Source of the DNA: Acholeplasma hippikon
GTDB taxonomy: Bacteria; Bacillota_I; Bacilli_A; Acholeplasmatales; Acholeplasmataceae
Assembly (NCBI RefSeq): GCF_900660755.1
Contig: NZ_LR215050.1
Span: 186,001 to 250,000 of the forward strand
Reading direction: 5' to 3'
DNA: 64,000 nt
Shown: positions 8,024-15,677 of the stretch, in pieces
Position numbering within the stretch: the stretch's first letter is position 1
Layout of the letters: the number at the start of each line of letters is the position of its first letter
Translations under genes and position numbers: made by a program
The notes under the pieces: model-generated
Database searches by the model: none
Told to the model about the DNA's origin: nothing
Seen by the model: only the letters and a program-made list of their open reading frames with translations

Positions 8024-8947
8024 ATGATAAAAATACTTAAAGATGTAAATGCTAATAAAGTAAAACAAGTTTGTTTTGGTGGTGCATGGTATCACAAAGT
8101 AATGAGTATTGAATACGATTTTAAAGGTATTATGGGGGATATTACTTTGCCTATGCCTTATATTAATCGTTTTAAAGATGATAAAGAACCTACAAAGTTA
8201 ATTGATTTTGATTTAAAGAATTTAGATGTTTCATCTATTTATATGGGTGGACATGCTAAACATGAATCAGATGTAGGATTAGCACTAGGTAGAGCAATCC
8301 TTAATGAAAAGGTCACAGAAGGCTCAGCAGTTTATAGACCATTCTGGCGCTATATTACAGATGGGTTTGATGATGCAGGTTCATATGATTTAGCAAATGG
8401 TAGAAATTATTCAGCAACCATTTTAAATGACAAAAATGGTATTAAAAATGTATATGCAATGTATCATCCGAGTTTTTCTGAATATTACTATTTACCAGGT
8501 GATAGATTAAGAATGAGTTTAACAAGTCCAAAACCTGATTATTTAGTTTTAAAGATCGAAGTACTTGAAGTTTCTAAACTTCCATATTCAGTAGAGTTTA
8601 GAAAAAAATATAATTTAAAAGAAACTAAAGATTTTACTTCACCGATGATGAGTTCGCCAGGACATGGAACAAATATGCTAAAAACTTATAAACGAGTAAA
8701 TGCTATTGACCAAGTAAGTAATGAAGGAAAAGAAGCAATCGTTTCAAATACTGTGATTGAAAATGCAATTTGGGAAAACTGTTATTTACTTTATGAAGAA
8801 AACGGAATTATTTATCAAACACCAATGAATGAAGAAATAGCAGTTGAAATGAGTTGTCCAAATGTTAAAGGATTTATAGTAAGCGAGTTAAATATTGAAA
8901 CTGGTGGACAAAAAATAACGATTCGACCAAAGGGGATATTAGAATGA
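8024..8947 (+). CDS. Unrecognised YHKV/PGDR family protein, cytosolic copy 1
   Basis: 307 aa, no signal peptide. ATG 8024 is preferred over a TTG at 8018 because AAAGGAA ends six bases before it. I do not recognise the family by name, but two other copies lie in this locus (29442 C-terminal half, 35331). Shared signatures in order: GGAWYHKV, SIYMGGHA.HESDVGL, YRPFWRYI, YYLPGDRLRMS, LKIEVLE, KRVNAIDQ.SNEG and GGQKITIRP. Conserved aromatic, His and Asp residues and a beta-rich pattern suggest a sugar-binding or catalytic beta-sandwich; this is inference only. It opens a three-gene unit with the phosphodiester glycosidase (ATGA overlap) and the GH20 enzyme, under the operator-bearing promoter at 7957. 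The conserved context argues for a role in processing the locus substrate. Confidence 0.7.
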   Translation: MIKILKDVNANKVKQVCFGGAWYHKVMSIEYDFKGIMGDITLPMPYINRFKDDKEPTKLIDFDLKNLDVSSIYMGGHAKHESDVGLALGRAILNEKVTEGSAVYRPFWRYITDGFDDAGSYDLANGRNYSATILNDKNGIKNVYAMYHPSFSEYYYLPGDRLRMSLTSPKPDYLVLKIEVLEVSKLPYSVEFRKKYNLKETKDFTSPMMSSPGHGTNMLKTYKRVNAIDQVSNEGKEAIVSNTVIENAIWENCYLLYEENGIIYQTPMNEEIAVEMSCPNVKGFIVSELNIETGGQKITIRPKGILE

Positions 8948-10761
8948 AAAAATTATTTATTTTATTATTATTGCCGTTTTTAGCTGCAAACATCTTTGTT
9001 TCAGGGAATTTAAAATATGAAATTTTAACAGAAACAACAAATGTAGTTAATGGCGTTACACATCAATTTATTTCAGCGAGTTTAACAAATGATGCGGGTA
9101 CAGTTACACCGCAAAGAATTCATGTTTTAAAGGCTGATGATACGATTGAAACAACTGTTTGGAGTTTTAGAGATAATACAGGTGTTTTAAAAAATAAGAA
9201 TGTCATTGATATTGCAAAAGACTTTGAAGCTAAAAATCCAAATTATGAAGTTGTTGCGGCAGTTAATGGTGATTACTTTACAACCAATCAAACAATTAAT
9301 GCCAACATGCTATTTGGATCACGTATGGTAAACCCAAATATTCATGACAAGTATTATTCATTAGCATTAACTAAATATGGAAATCATATTGAAACATATA
9401 AAAAGTTAACAACAGAAAAACAATATGCGTACTTTTATGATGCGAAAACAGATGCATTATATGGTGCAGTAGAATTATCACAAGTAAATACACAAATTTC
9501 AACTCCAGGTAAAACAGGTTACTACTACCGATATAACTCTGCAAATGATGTTGTAAGAGAACATTATGTTTTTGATATCGTTGAAAAGAGCATTATTGGA
9601 ACTTTCTCAAGTTTTTATACAAATGAAGGAACAAAAGTAAATCAAAAAATTGAAAACTCTGATACAAAGATTGCTATTGTTACAACCGATGAAGCGGTTA
9701 AGTCAATTTTAGCTAAGGGTGTTAAAGTTAAAATTCAACCTAAAATTAAGGATGTAGAAGAAGGAAATACCATTTTAGGTGTTGACTCACAAATTTTAGA
9801 AAACGGAACAATTAAAACTTTTGAAGCAATTGGTGGTCAAAGTTATGAGAACACAAGTGTTCGTCATCCAAGAACAGGTATTGGTTTTGATGAAAATAAC
9901 AGACCGGTTTTATTTACTGTTGATGGTAGACAAACAGGAACTTCAAATGGAATTAACTTAAGAGAATTCGCATTAATTATGAAATCTCATGGTGTTGTGA
10001 ATGGATTTAACTTAGATGGCGGTGGTTCAACCCAAACCGTGATTAAAGAAAATGGACAGTTTAAAATGGTAAACGTTCCAACAGAAAACCCATATCGTGT
10101 GGTTGCCAATGCAGTCTTATTTATTAAAGCAAAAGATTCATCAAGAGTTGAAGAAACAATTACAGAAACTTCAATTAATTTAACGTTACCTTCATCAAAT
10201 TATGATGTCTTTGTAAATGGAATTGAAAAAAGTTACCAAGGTAATGTTGTAACGATTGAAAAGAATGATTACATTCATCAATCCATTAGTGTTGTAAATA
10301 AGACAACAAAATCTACAATCTATACAAAATTAATTTATGCATCTAAAGAAAAAGAACCTACTGAACCAACATTTACTGTTTCACATGAGGTTGATAAGAA
10401 CAAATTAAAGATAAAAATTAACTTTACCGAAGCAGATCTTGATATAGATAGAATGTATGTTATCAATCAAGTGAATGAAGAAAATAAAGTTGCTTTAGTT
10501 CAGTATAAAGGATTAAGAATGGCTACTTTTGATAGTGTGCCTGAAAATGAAACAGAATTTATTATTTACTATGAATTAAGTAATGGTAAAAAAGGTGAAA
10601 TATCTTATACCTATAAAACTGATCTTCCAATCGTTGAAGAAGAAGATGAAGATGAAGGGAAAAAAGAGTCATCAAATATTGGTCTTTCAATTGGAATTGG
10701 CAGTGGAATTTTAGTTGTATTAGCGGCATTAACTGTAATTGTCATCAAGAGGAAAAAATAA
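8944..10761 (+). CDS. Phosphodiester glycosidase (NAGPA domain), membrane-anchored
   Basis: A 605-aa surface enzyme. The family (eukaryotic 'uncovering enzyme' and bacterial relatives) removes a sugar, typically GlcNAc, from a sugar-1-phosphodiester. Signal peptide at 1-20 (KKLFILLLLPFLAANIFVSG), NAGPA domain about 60-400 with NGDYFT (about 108), HPRTGIGFD and NLDGGGSTQTV (about 356, the family's GGGS signature), and a C-terminal helix (582-601, GIGSGILVVLAALTVIVI) followed by KRKK as membrane anchor. An Ig-like region may fill 410-560. The start overlaps the stop of the preceding gene (ATGA) and its own stop overlaps the next start, so translation is coupled. A substrate with GlcNAc-1-phosphodiester groups is inferred from the family. 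Confidence 0.85.
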   Translation: MKKLFILLLLPFLAANIFVSGNLKYEILTETTNVVNGVTHQFISASLTNDAGTVTPQRIHVLKADDTIETTVWSFRDNTGVLKNKNVIDIAKDFEAKNPNYEVVAAVNGDYFTTNQTINANMLFGSRMVNPNIHDKYYSLALTKYGNHIETYKKLTTEKQYAYFYDAKTDALYGAVELSQVNTQISTPGKTGYYYRYNSANDVVREHYVFDIVEKSIIGTFSSFYTNEGTKVNQKIENSDTKIAIVTTDEAVKSILAKGVKVKIQPKIKDVEEGNTILGVDSQILENGTIKTFEAIGGQSYENTSVRHPRTGIGFDENNRPVLFTVDGRQTGTSNGINLREFALIMKSHGVVNGFNLDGGGSTQTVIKENGQFKMVNVPTENPYRVVANAVLFIKAKDSSRVEETITETSINLTLPSSNYDVFVNGIEKSYQGNVVTIEKNDYIHQSISVVNKTTKSTIYTKLIYASKEKEPTEPTFTVSHEVDKNKLKIKINFTEADLDIDRMYVINQVNEENKVALVQYKGLRMATFDSVPENETEFIIYYELSNGKKGEISYTYKTDLPIVEEEDEDEGKKESSNIGLSIGIGSGILVVLAALTVIVIKRKK

Positions 10762-12473
10762 TGGAAATAGAAAAAGTAATCAAAAGTTTAAATATTAATC
10801 ATGACATAGAAACTTTTGAATTATCTGATGTAACAAAACGTGTTGGAAATAAACTTTATTATAAAAACATTCCTAGTGCTTTGTTGTATCTTAATCACTT
10901 GAGTTTATTTAATGAAGAAATTATAGACGACGGATTTAAGGTTAAAGGAACAATGATTGATTTATCAAGAAATGCAGTCTTTAAGTTAGACTACTTTAAG
11001 AGTGTCATCTTAAGACAAGCACTTCTTGGGTTTAACGAAATTTGGTTATATTTAGAAGATGTATATGAATTAGAAGATTATGTTAAGTTTGGATATTTAA
11101 GAGGAAAATACACATTAAAAGATATTCAAGAACTAGATACTTATGCACAATCAGTAGGAGTAAACTTAGTGCCTTGTATCCAAACACTGGGACACATGAG
11201 TCAATTCTTAAGATGGCCAAGTAGTTATCCATTTAGAGATCAAGCAGATGTTTTAATTATTTCTGATGAGACTTATAAGTTTATTCAAGCCATGTTAGAT
11301 TTTTGTAAAGAAGCATTTTCAACTACAAAAATTCATGTGGGTATGGACGAAACATTTGGCTTCTCATTTGGTCAATACTATAAACAACATGGTTATACAA
11401 ACCCAGAAGATTTATTTTTAAATCATTTAAATCAAGTTTATCAAAAAGCAAAGAATACTGGCTTTAATGAGATTTGTATATGGTCAGATATGTTCTTTAG
11501 ACATCGTTCAAAAACTGAATACTATTATGATACAACGATTAGTTTTGAAGATGAATTTATCAATAAGATTCCAAAGGATGTCACATTAGTTTATTGGGAC
11601 TACTATAATCATAAAGCCGAAGTTTATGATTTAATGATTAAAAATCACCAAAAAATGAATCGTAAAGTGATTATGGCTAGTGGAACATGGATTTGGACAA
11701 AACTTGCATATGATAGAGAAAAAACCTTAAAAACTGCGACACACGCAATTAATGAATCATTAAAAAATAAGGTATCAGAAATCATCTTTACGCAATGGAA
11801 TGATGATGGAGCGTATTGTGACTATGAGACATCTTTCTTAGGTTTAGTGGATGTGACTAATGTCATGGTTGGCAATCAAATTAATCCTAACTATTTAAGT
11901 AAGATTAATTGTTACGAACAACATAAACTTGAAGTCGTAACTAAAATTAATCAATTAGGATTTGATCCAATCATGTTGTTATGGGATGATATCTTACTAG
12001 GAATTTACATGAACAATCTTGTTGGATATAACGATAGTTTAATTGATCCATTAATTGAAAATGCAAATGTTGTTATAAAAGAAATAGAAGCAGTTAATTA
12101 TCCACATTTTAAAAATCTATTAAGTTATTTAAAAAACAAACTAGAACTAAGAAAAATTTTATTAAGTGGTTACTTTAAGACGAAAAACTTTGATGAAGCA
12201 CATAATATCTTAAAAGCAGCAAGAGTAAATCTTATGGAATCTTTAAAGAGTTTTGAAGAAAATTGGTTAAGAAGAAATAAACCATTTGGATTAGAAGTAC
12301 TTCAAAATAGAATATATAGTCAATTAAGAAGACTAGATATGTATGAAGAAATTATCAAATCATATCATGATGGATATGTGATTGATTTCTTAGAGGAAAA
12401 ACTTTCACAAGAACCATGGCTAAGTGTTAAATATGCAGATCTATCGGTTTCAAGTAAGGGCTCAATTGTATAA
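10761..12473 (+). CDS. GH20-type beta-N-acetylhexosaminidase
   Basis: A 570-aa enzyme without a signal peptide, so probably cytoplasmic and acting on imported oligosaccharides. GH20 enzymes remove terminal GlcNAc or GalNAc by substrate-assisted catalysis. The catalytic barrel shows a strand/loop ending in LYLEDVYE, FGYLRGKYT, CIQTLGHMSQFLRW (about 139-152), then KIHVGMDETFGF with the D196-E197 pair that serves GH20 as polarising Asp and acid/base Glu, and later ICIWSDMF and IIFTQWNDDG. About 150 C-terminal residues are helical. The start overlaps the upstream stop by one base. Weaker alternative: a GH20-like branch with another hexosaminide specificity. Confidence 0.82.
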   Translation: MEIEKVIKSLNINHDIETFELSDVTKRVGNKLYYKNIPSALLYLNHLSLFNEEIIDDGFKVKGTMIDLSRNAVFKLDYFKSVILRQALLGFNEIWLYLEDVYELEDYVKFGYLRGKYTLKDIQELDTYAQSVGVNLVPCIQTLGHMSQFLRWPSSYPFRDQADVLIISDETYKFIQAMLDFCKEAFSTTKIHVGMDETFGFSFGQYYKQHGYTNPEDLFLNHLNQVYQKAKNTGFNEICIWSDMFFRHRSKTEYYYDTTISFEDEFINKIPKDVTLVYWDYYNHKAEVYDLMIKNHQKMNRKVIMASGTWIWTKLAYDREKTLKTATHAINESLKNKVSEIIFTQWNDDGAYCDYETSFLGLVDVTNVMVGNQINPNYLSKINCYEQHKLEVVTKINQLGFDPIMLLWDDILLGIYMNNLVGYNDSLIDPLIENANVVIKEIEAVNYPHFKNLLSYLKNKLELRKILLSGYFKTKNFDEAHNILKAARVNLMESLKSFEENWLRRNKPFGLEVLQNRIYSQLRRLDMYEEIIKSYHDGYVIDFLEEKLSQEPWLSVKYADLSVSSKGSIV

Positions 12474-12486
12474 AAATAAAAAAATG

Positions 12487-12536
12487 AAAAACGCTTACAT
12501 AAAACACTTGACTATACAAGAAACAAAGTCTATAAT
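12487..12536 (+). promoter_or_regulatory. Promoter with operator, and a weak cre-like site upstream
   Basis: -35 TTGACT (12508-12513), exact 17-base spacer, -10 TATAAT (12531-12536): near-consensus. TTGACTATACAA (12508-12519) is identical to the 12-mer at 1554. Just upstream, GAAAAACGCTTACA (12487-12500) is a weaker cre-like match. Confidence 0.75.
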
Positions 12537-12578
12537 AAGCGTATAGAGTATAGATAAACAAAAATAAAAGGAGACTAT

Positions 12579-14855
12579 ATGAGAAAGTTTGGTAAAAGTT
12601 TAATTACAACCCTAGTTTTATTCATGTTAGGGTTTGTATTAGTGGCTTGTCAAACTGGCGAAAGCGATCAAGAGCTAGTTGAAAAAGCTAAAGAAACTCT
12701 AGAAATCGGTTTTGCATCAGGGGACAAAATTGATTCAGTAACTAAGGATGTAACATTACCTGCAACAGCTGGTGAAAACATCTTAGTAACTTGGGAGACT
12801 AACGATAGTGCAACAATCACTAAAGCTGGTAAAGTTACTAGAGTATATGGTGAAAATAAAAATGTAACATTAACAGCTACATTAACATTAAATGAAGAAA
12901 AAACTACTAAAGAATTCAAAGTAGTAGTACTAGCATTAGTGGACAATATTCCACCAGCATTCATGAATGTTGCTGATGGAAAGTTAACTCCAATTAAACA
13001 TTTAGCTGGTGTTGAAGTAGATTTAATGGAAGATGTTTCTGCAAGAGACAATGTTGATAAAAATCCTGTAATCACTTTAGACGTTAAGGATTATAATAAA
13101 GATGTTGCTGGTACATACACAGTTACCTACACAGTAACTGATAACTCAGGCAACAAAACATCAGTTGATCGTGTAATTACAGTTGAACCTTCATTGTTTG
13201 CTAAAGTTAACGCAGCAGTTGTTGGGGATAAATGGGTTGAATATGTGATGAATGACACAACTGCACTAACAAATCCTGGAAGTGCTGGTGCTAAATTCAG
13301 ATTTGATGATAAACTATATGTAATGGATAAAGCATTCTATTTAGCAGAACTTGCTGAACATGCTGCTGAATATCCTGCTTCAAACGGTGTGCCTCTATTA
13401 CCTTATGGTTCAGCAATCGTAACTGACAAAGATTTCAATATTGTACAAGTAAGATTAGCTCCAGGGGTATACTTACAATTAGACGTTGTAGATGGTGAAA
13501 CTGTATTATCACATACAGATATGCCATGGGCTAAAGCAAACGCTAATGGTGGAAGTGTATTATTTGAAATTGAAAATGTAATTCCAGATGGTGGTTACGT
13601 AATGTTTGGTGGTGTTCAAGACCCTCAAAACACAAGAATCTTTGTGACATCTAACTTCTTCTACAGTGGTTACACTGGTGGTGGAGCAACTAAAGATTTA
13701 CAAGACGTATTCGACTTAGCATCAATTAAATTACAATTAATTAATGATTATGAAGTGTTAATCGCATTACCAGATGCAATTGATGCGCCTTCAATCTCAT
13801 TAAACAGACATGAATTATCATGGCCAGCAGTTCCAAATGCTAAAGGATATCAATTATTCATTAATGGTGAAGCATTTGGTGATATGATGACTGGAACTTC
13901 AGTAGACTTAGCTTCATTAGCATTAGAAATTTCAGAAACTCCTTATGAAGTAAGAGTTAAAGCAATTTCTAAAGATATGTTCAAGTTCAGTGATTCTGAT
14001 TTATCAAATGAAATTGAGTATAAGAAAGTAGAAATTCAAACGTTAGCAGCTCCAGTTATTAAAGTAGATGCAGAAAATTCTAAATTAATCACTTGGGATC
14101 ATGTTGAAGGAACTAACTACTATGAAATTTATGTAAAATTAGGCGGCGGATTAAACAAGAAAGTTGCTGAAACTGCAGCTTCATCATTCGATGTAAACAC
14201 AATCACAGGTTTCAATGGTGTAAATACTTACTATGTTAAGGGTATTGGATTAGCTACTCACTCTGATTCAGGTAATTCAAACTCAGTTAACATTGACCAA
14301 ACTGTTGTATCAGAAATCAATGTGAATGGTGCAATCGCTAAAGTGGTTGTAACAACAGCAGAAGATTACTTCGGTAGAAGAAATGGTACAGATGCTACTA
14401 AACTTGGCGGATATTTATACTTAGTAACAAATGTTCACGAAGTTACATCATGGTCAGGAACCTACAATGAAGCAAGTTCAGTATTAGTATTATTAGACAA
14501 AGACTTCAATGTTAAAACTGTACGTAGCGTATTAGGTCAAACTTGGACAGCTGAAAAAGGTTGGGGAACTGAAACTGGTGTTGCTCAAAACAACCAAACA
14601 GTTGGATTAAACAACTACACAGCTGAAGGAGATATGTTATTAATCGGTAAGAACGGTTTAGCATTAACATTCACTAAAGATGGCCAAGACTTCATTAACC
14701 AAGCTGGTGGCGCAAGAGAATTCATGGGTTATTACTTCGTAGCACAATATGCTACTTTCCCAACTGCACCAGCAGGTGGTACATCTGATGGATGGAGAAA
14801 TCCAGCAGCAAATAACTATGATCCAAGAAACACTACGGTATCATTAGTAAAATAA
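12579..14855 (+). CDS. Multidomain surface lipoprotein (aBig, Ig, FN3, repeat modules)
   Basis: 758 aa with a lipoprotein signal peptide and lipobox LVAC (Cys24). Order: an atrophied bacterial Ig-like domain (about 33-115; VTWETNDSATITKAGKV), a DUF5011-like Ig domain (121-203), module A (205-387; AKFRFDDK, IPDGGYVMFGG), two FN3-like domains (about 400-484 and 489-571) and module B (576-758; SVLVLLDKDFNVKTVRS, LLIGKNG, DPRN near the end). The same modules are found in the lipoprotein at 1645, so the two are partial duplicates. Its own strong operator-bearing promoter, good RBS (AAAAGGAG) and following hairpin suggest high expression. A glycan-binding role is inferred from export and context only. 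Confidence 0.75.
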   Translation: MRKFGKSLITTLVLFMLGFVLVACQTGESDQELVEKAKETLEIGFASGDKIDSVTKDVTLPATAGENILVTWETNDSATITKAGKVTRVYGENKNVTLTATLTLNEEKTTKEFKVVVLALVDNIPPAFMNVADGKLTPIKHLAGVEVDLMEDVSARDNVDKNPVITLDVKDYNKDVAGTYTVTYTVTDNSGNKTSVDRVITVEPSLFAKVNAAVVGDKWVEYVMNDTTALTNPGSAGAKFRFDDKLYVMDKAFYLAELAEHAAEYPASNGVPLLPYGSAIVTDKDFNIVQVRLAPGVYLQLDVVDGETVLSHTDMPWAKANANGGSVLFEIENVIPDGGYVMFGGVQDPQNTRIFVTSNFFYSGYTGGGATKDLQDVFDLASIKLQLINDYEVLIALPDAIDAPSISLNRHELSWPAVPNAKGYQLFINGEAFGDMMTGTSVDLASLALEISETPYEVRVKAISKDMFKFSDSDLSNEIEYKKVEIQTLAAPVIKVDAENSKLITWDHVEGTNYYEIYVKLGGGLNKKVAETAASSFDVNTITGFNGVNTYYVKGIGLATHSDSGNSNSVNIDQTVVSEINVNGAIAKVVVTTAEDYFGRRNGTDATKLGGYLYLVTNVHEVTSWSGTYNEASSVLVLLDKDFNVKTVRSVLGQTWTAEKGWGTETGVAQNNQTVGLNNYTAEGDMLLIGKNGLALTFTKDGQDFINQAGGAREFMGYYFVAQYATFPTAPAGGTSDGWRNPAANNYDPRNTTVSLVK

Positions 14856-14871
14856 CAACAAACTAAAAAGG

Positions 14872-14903
14872 GGATAAGCAATCTAGCAATAGATTGCTTC
14901 TCC
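14872..14903 (+). terminator. Strong hairpin, terminator or 3' stabiliser
   Basis: A 13-bp stem with one mismatch around loop AGCAAT (14872-14903; core AAGCAATCT/AGATTGCTT). It is followed by CTTGCTTTTTATT, not a direct T run, so termination may be partial and allow read-through to the gene at 14929. Confidence 0.6.
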
Positions 14904-14928
14904 TTGCTTTTTATTAGAAGGGTTTATT

Positions 14929-15591
14929 ATGAGTTTTTATGAAAAGTATGTCAACTCTAAGTTTTATCACTTCTCAGATGGTTTATTAAAAGTAATTTTT
15001 GTAAATCTTTTGATGATTGTAACAACGTTACTAGGTTTAGTTGTCGTGGGATTACCTGTGGCAATTGTAACTGGAGTGTTGACTTTAAAACTTGTATTAA
15101 ATAAGGGTGCAATCGGAACTTTTAATGTTTACGTTTCGATTTTAAAGAAAATCTTAAAGAGAAGTTTAAAGACAATATTATTCTTTGAAGTAATCTTGAT
15201 TGTGCTTTTATTTAATATATTTTATTTCTACGCAGGATTAGAACCGTTTAGCTGGTACTATTTCTTTAGTTTCATGATTATGCTATTATTATTCGGGGCC
15301 ACATTAATTGCATTTATGCATGGTCTAATGATTTCTAGTTTATATGAAGTGAATATCAAATCGCTACTTAAACATAGTTATCTATTAACAATTGGATTCT
15401 CATTCAGAGCATTGATTTGGTTAATTGTTATGTTTATGTTTATTTATGTGATTATACTTATTCCTATTCTAGGATTATTCTTTGGATTAAGTGGCATTAG
15501 TTTAATTAATTATCTTGTTTTAGTTAAAGGTTATTCTAAAGTTGAATCGCTTAATGAATCGCTTGATGAACTGCTTGATGAGATATACTAA
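14929..15591 (+). CDS. YesL/DUF624-family membrane protein
   Basis: 220 aa with about five membrane helices (near residues 20-50, 80-103, 108-130, 155-182 and 185-200). DUF624 (YesL) proteins are encoded beside ABC sugar importers in many Firmicutes; their role is not established. The N-terminal FYEKYVNSKFYHFSDGLLK followed by hydrophobic helices matches that family. RBS AGAAGGG sits 7 bases before the ATG. No own promoter is visible, so expression is probably by read-through of the hairpin at 14872. It lies directly before the operator-bearing promoter of the ABC importer genes. Confidence 0.72.
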   Translation: MSFYEKYVNSKFYHFSDGLLKVIFVNLLMIVTTLLGLVVVGLPVAIVTGVLTLKLVLNKGAIGTFNVYVSILKKILKRSLKTILFFEVILIVLLFNIFYFYAGLEPFSWYYFFSFMIMLLLFGATLIAFMHGLMISSLYEVNIKSLLKHSYLLTIGFSFRALIWLIVMFMFIYVIILIPILGLFFGLSGISLINYLVLVKGYSKVESLNESLDELLDEIY

Positions 15592-15607
15592 ACACCTATA
15601 GATTAAC

Positions 15608-15636
15608 TTGACTAGTCAACTATGAAATGATATACT
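15608..15636 (+). promoter_or_regulatory. Promoter with perfect palindromic operator for the 15678-37011 unit
   Basis: -35 TTGACT (15608-15613), 17-base spacer, -10 TATACT (15631-15636). The -35 is part of the perfect palindrome TTGACTAGTCAA (15608-15619). Confidence 0.75.
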
Positions 15637-15644
15637 ATTGATAG

Positions 15645-15656
15645 TTGACTATACAA
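15645..15656 (+). promoter_or_regulatory. Second operator copy, downstream of the start of transcription
   Basis: TTGACTATACAA, identical to the sites at 1554 and 12508, centred 37 bases after the first site and just after the expected +1. Its flank ATAGTTGACT is the inverted form of AGTCAACTAT at 15615-15624. Two sites about 3.5 helical turns apart allow cooperative binding or a roadblock. Confidence 0.65.
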
Positions 15657-15677
15657 CTTTAAAGCAAAGAGGTTTAT

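Noticed and set aside
12668-13075. Minus-strand ORF of 135 aa
   Set aside because: Shadow of the lipoprotein gene at 12579; low-complexity Ser/Thr/Val composition, no RBS.
1554-15656. The TTGACTATACAA sites as simple -35 conservation
   Set aside because: The bases ATACAA after the hexamer are not part of a promoter, the site at 15645 lies after the start, and 7957 has the reverse half-site order; a repressor site fits better.
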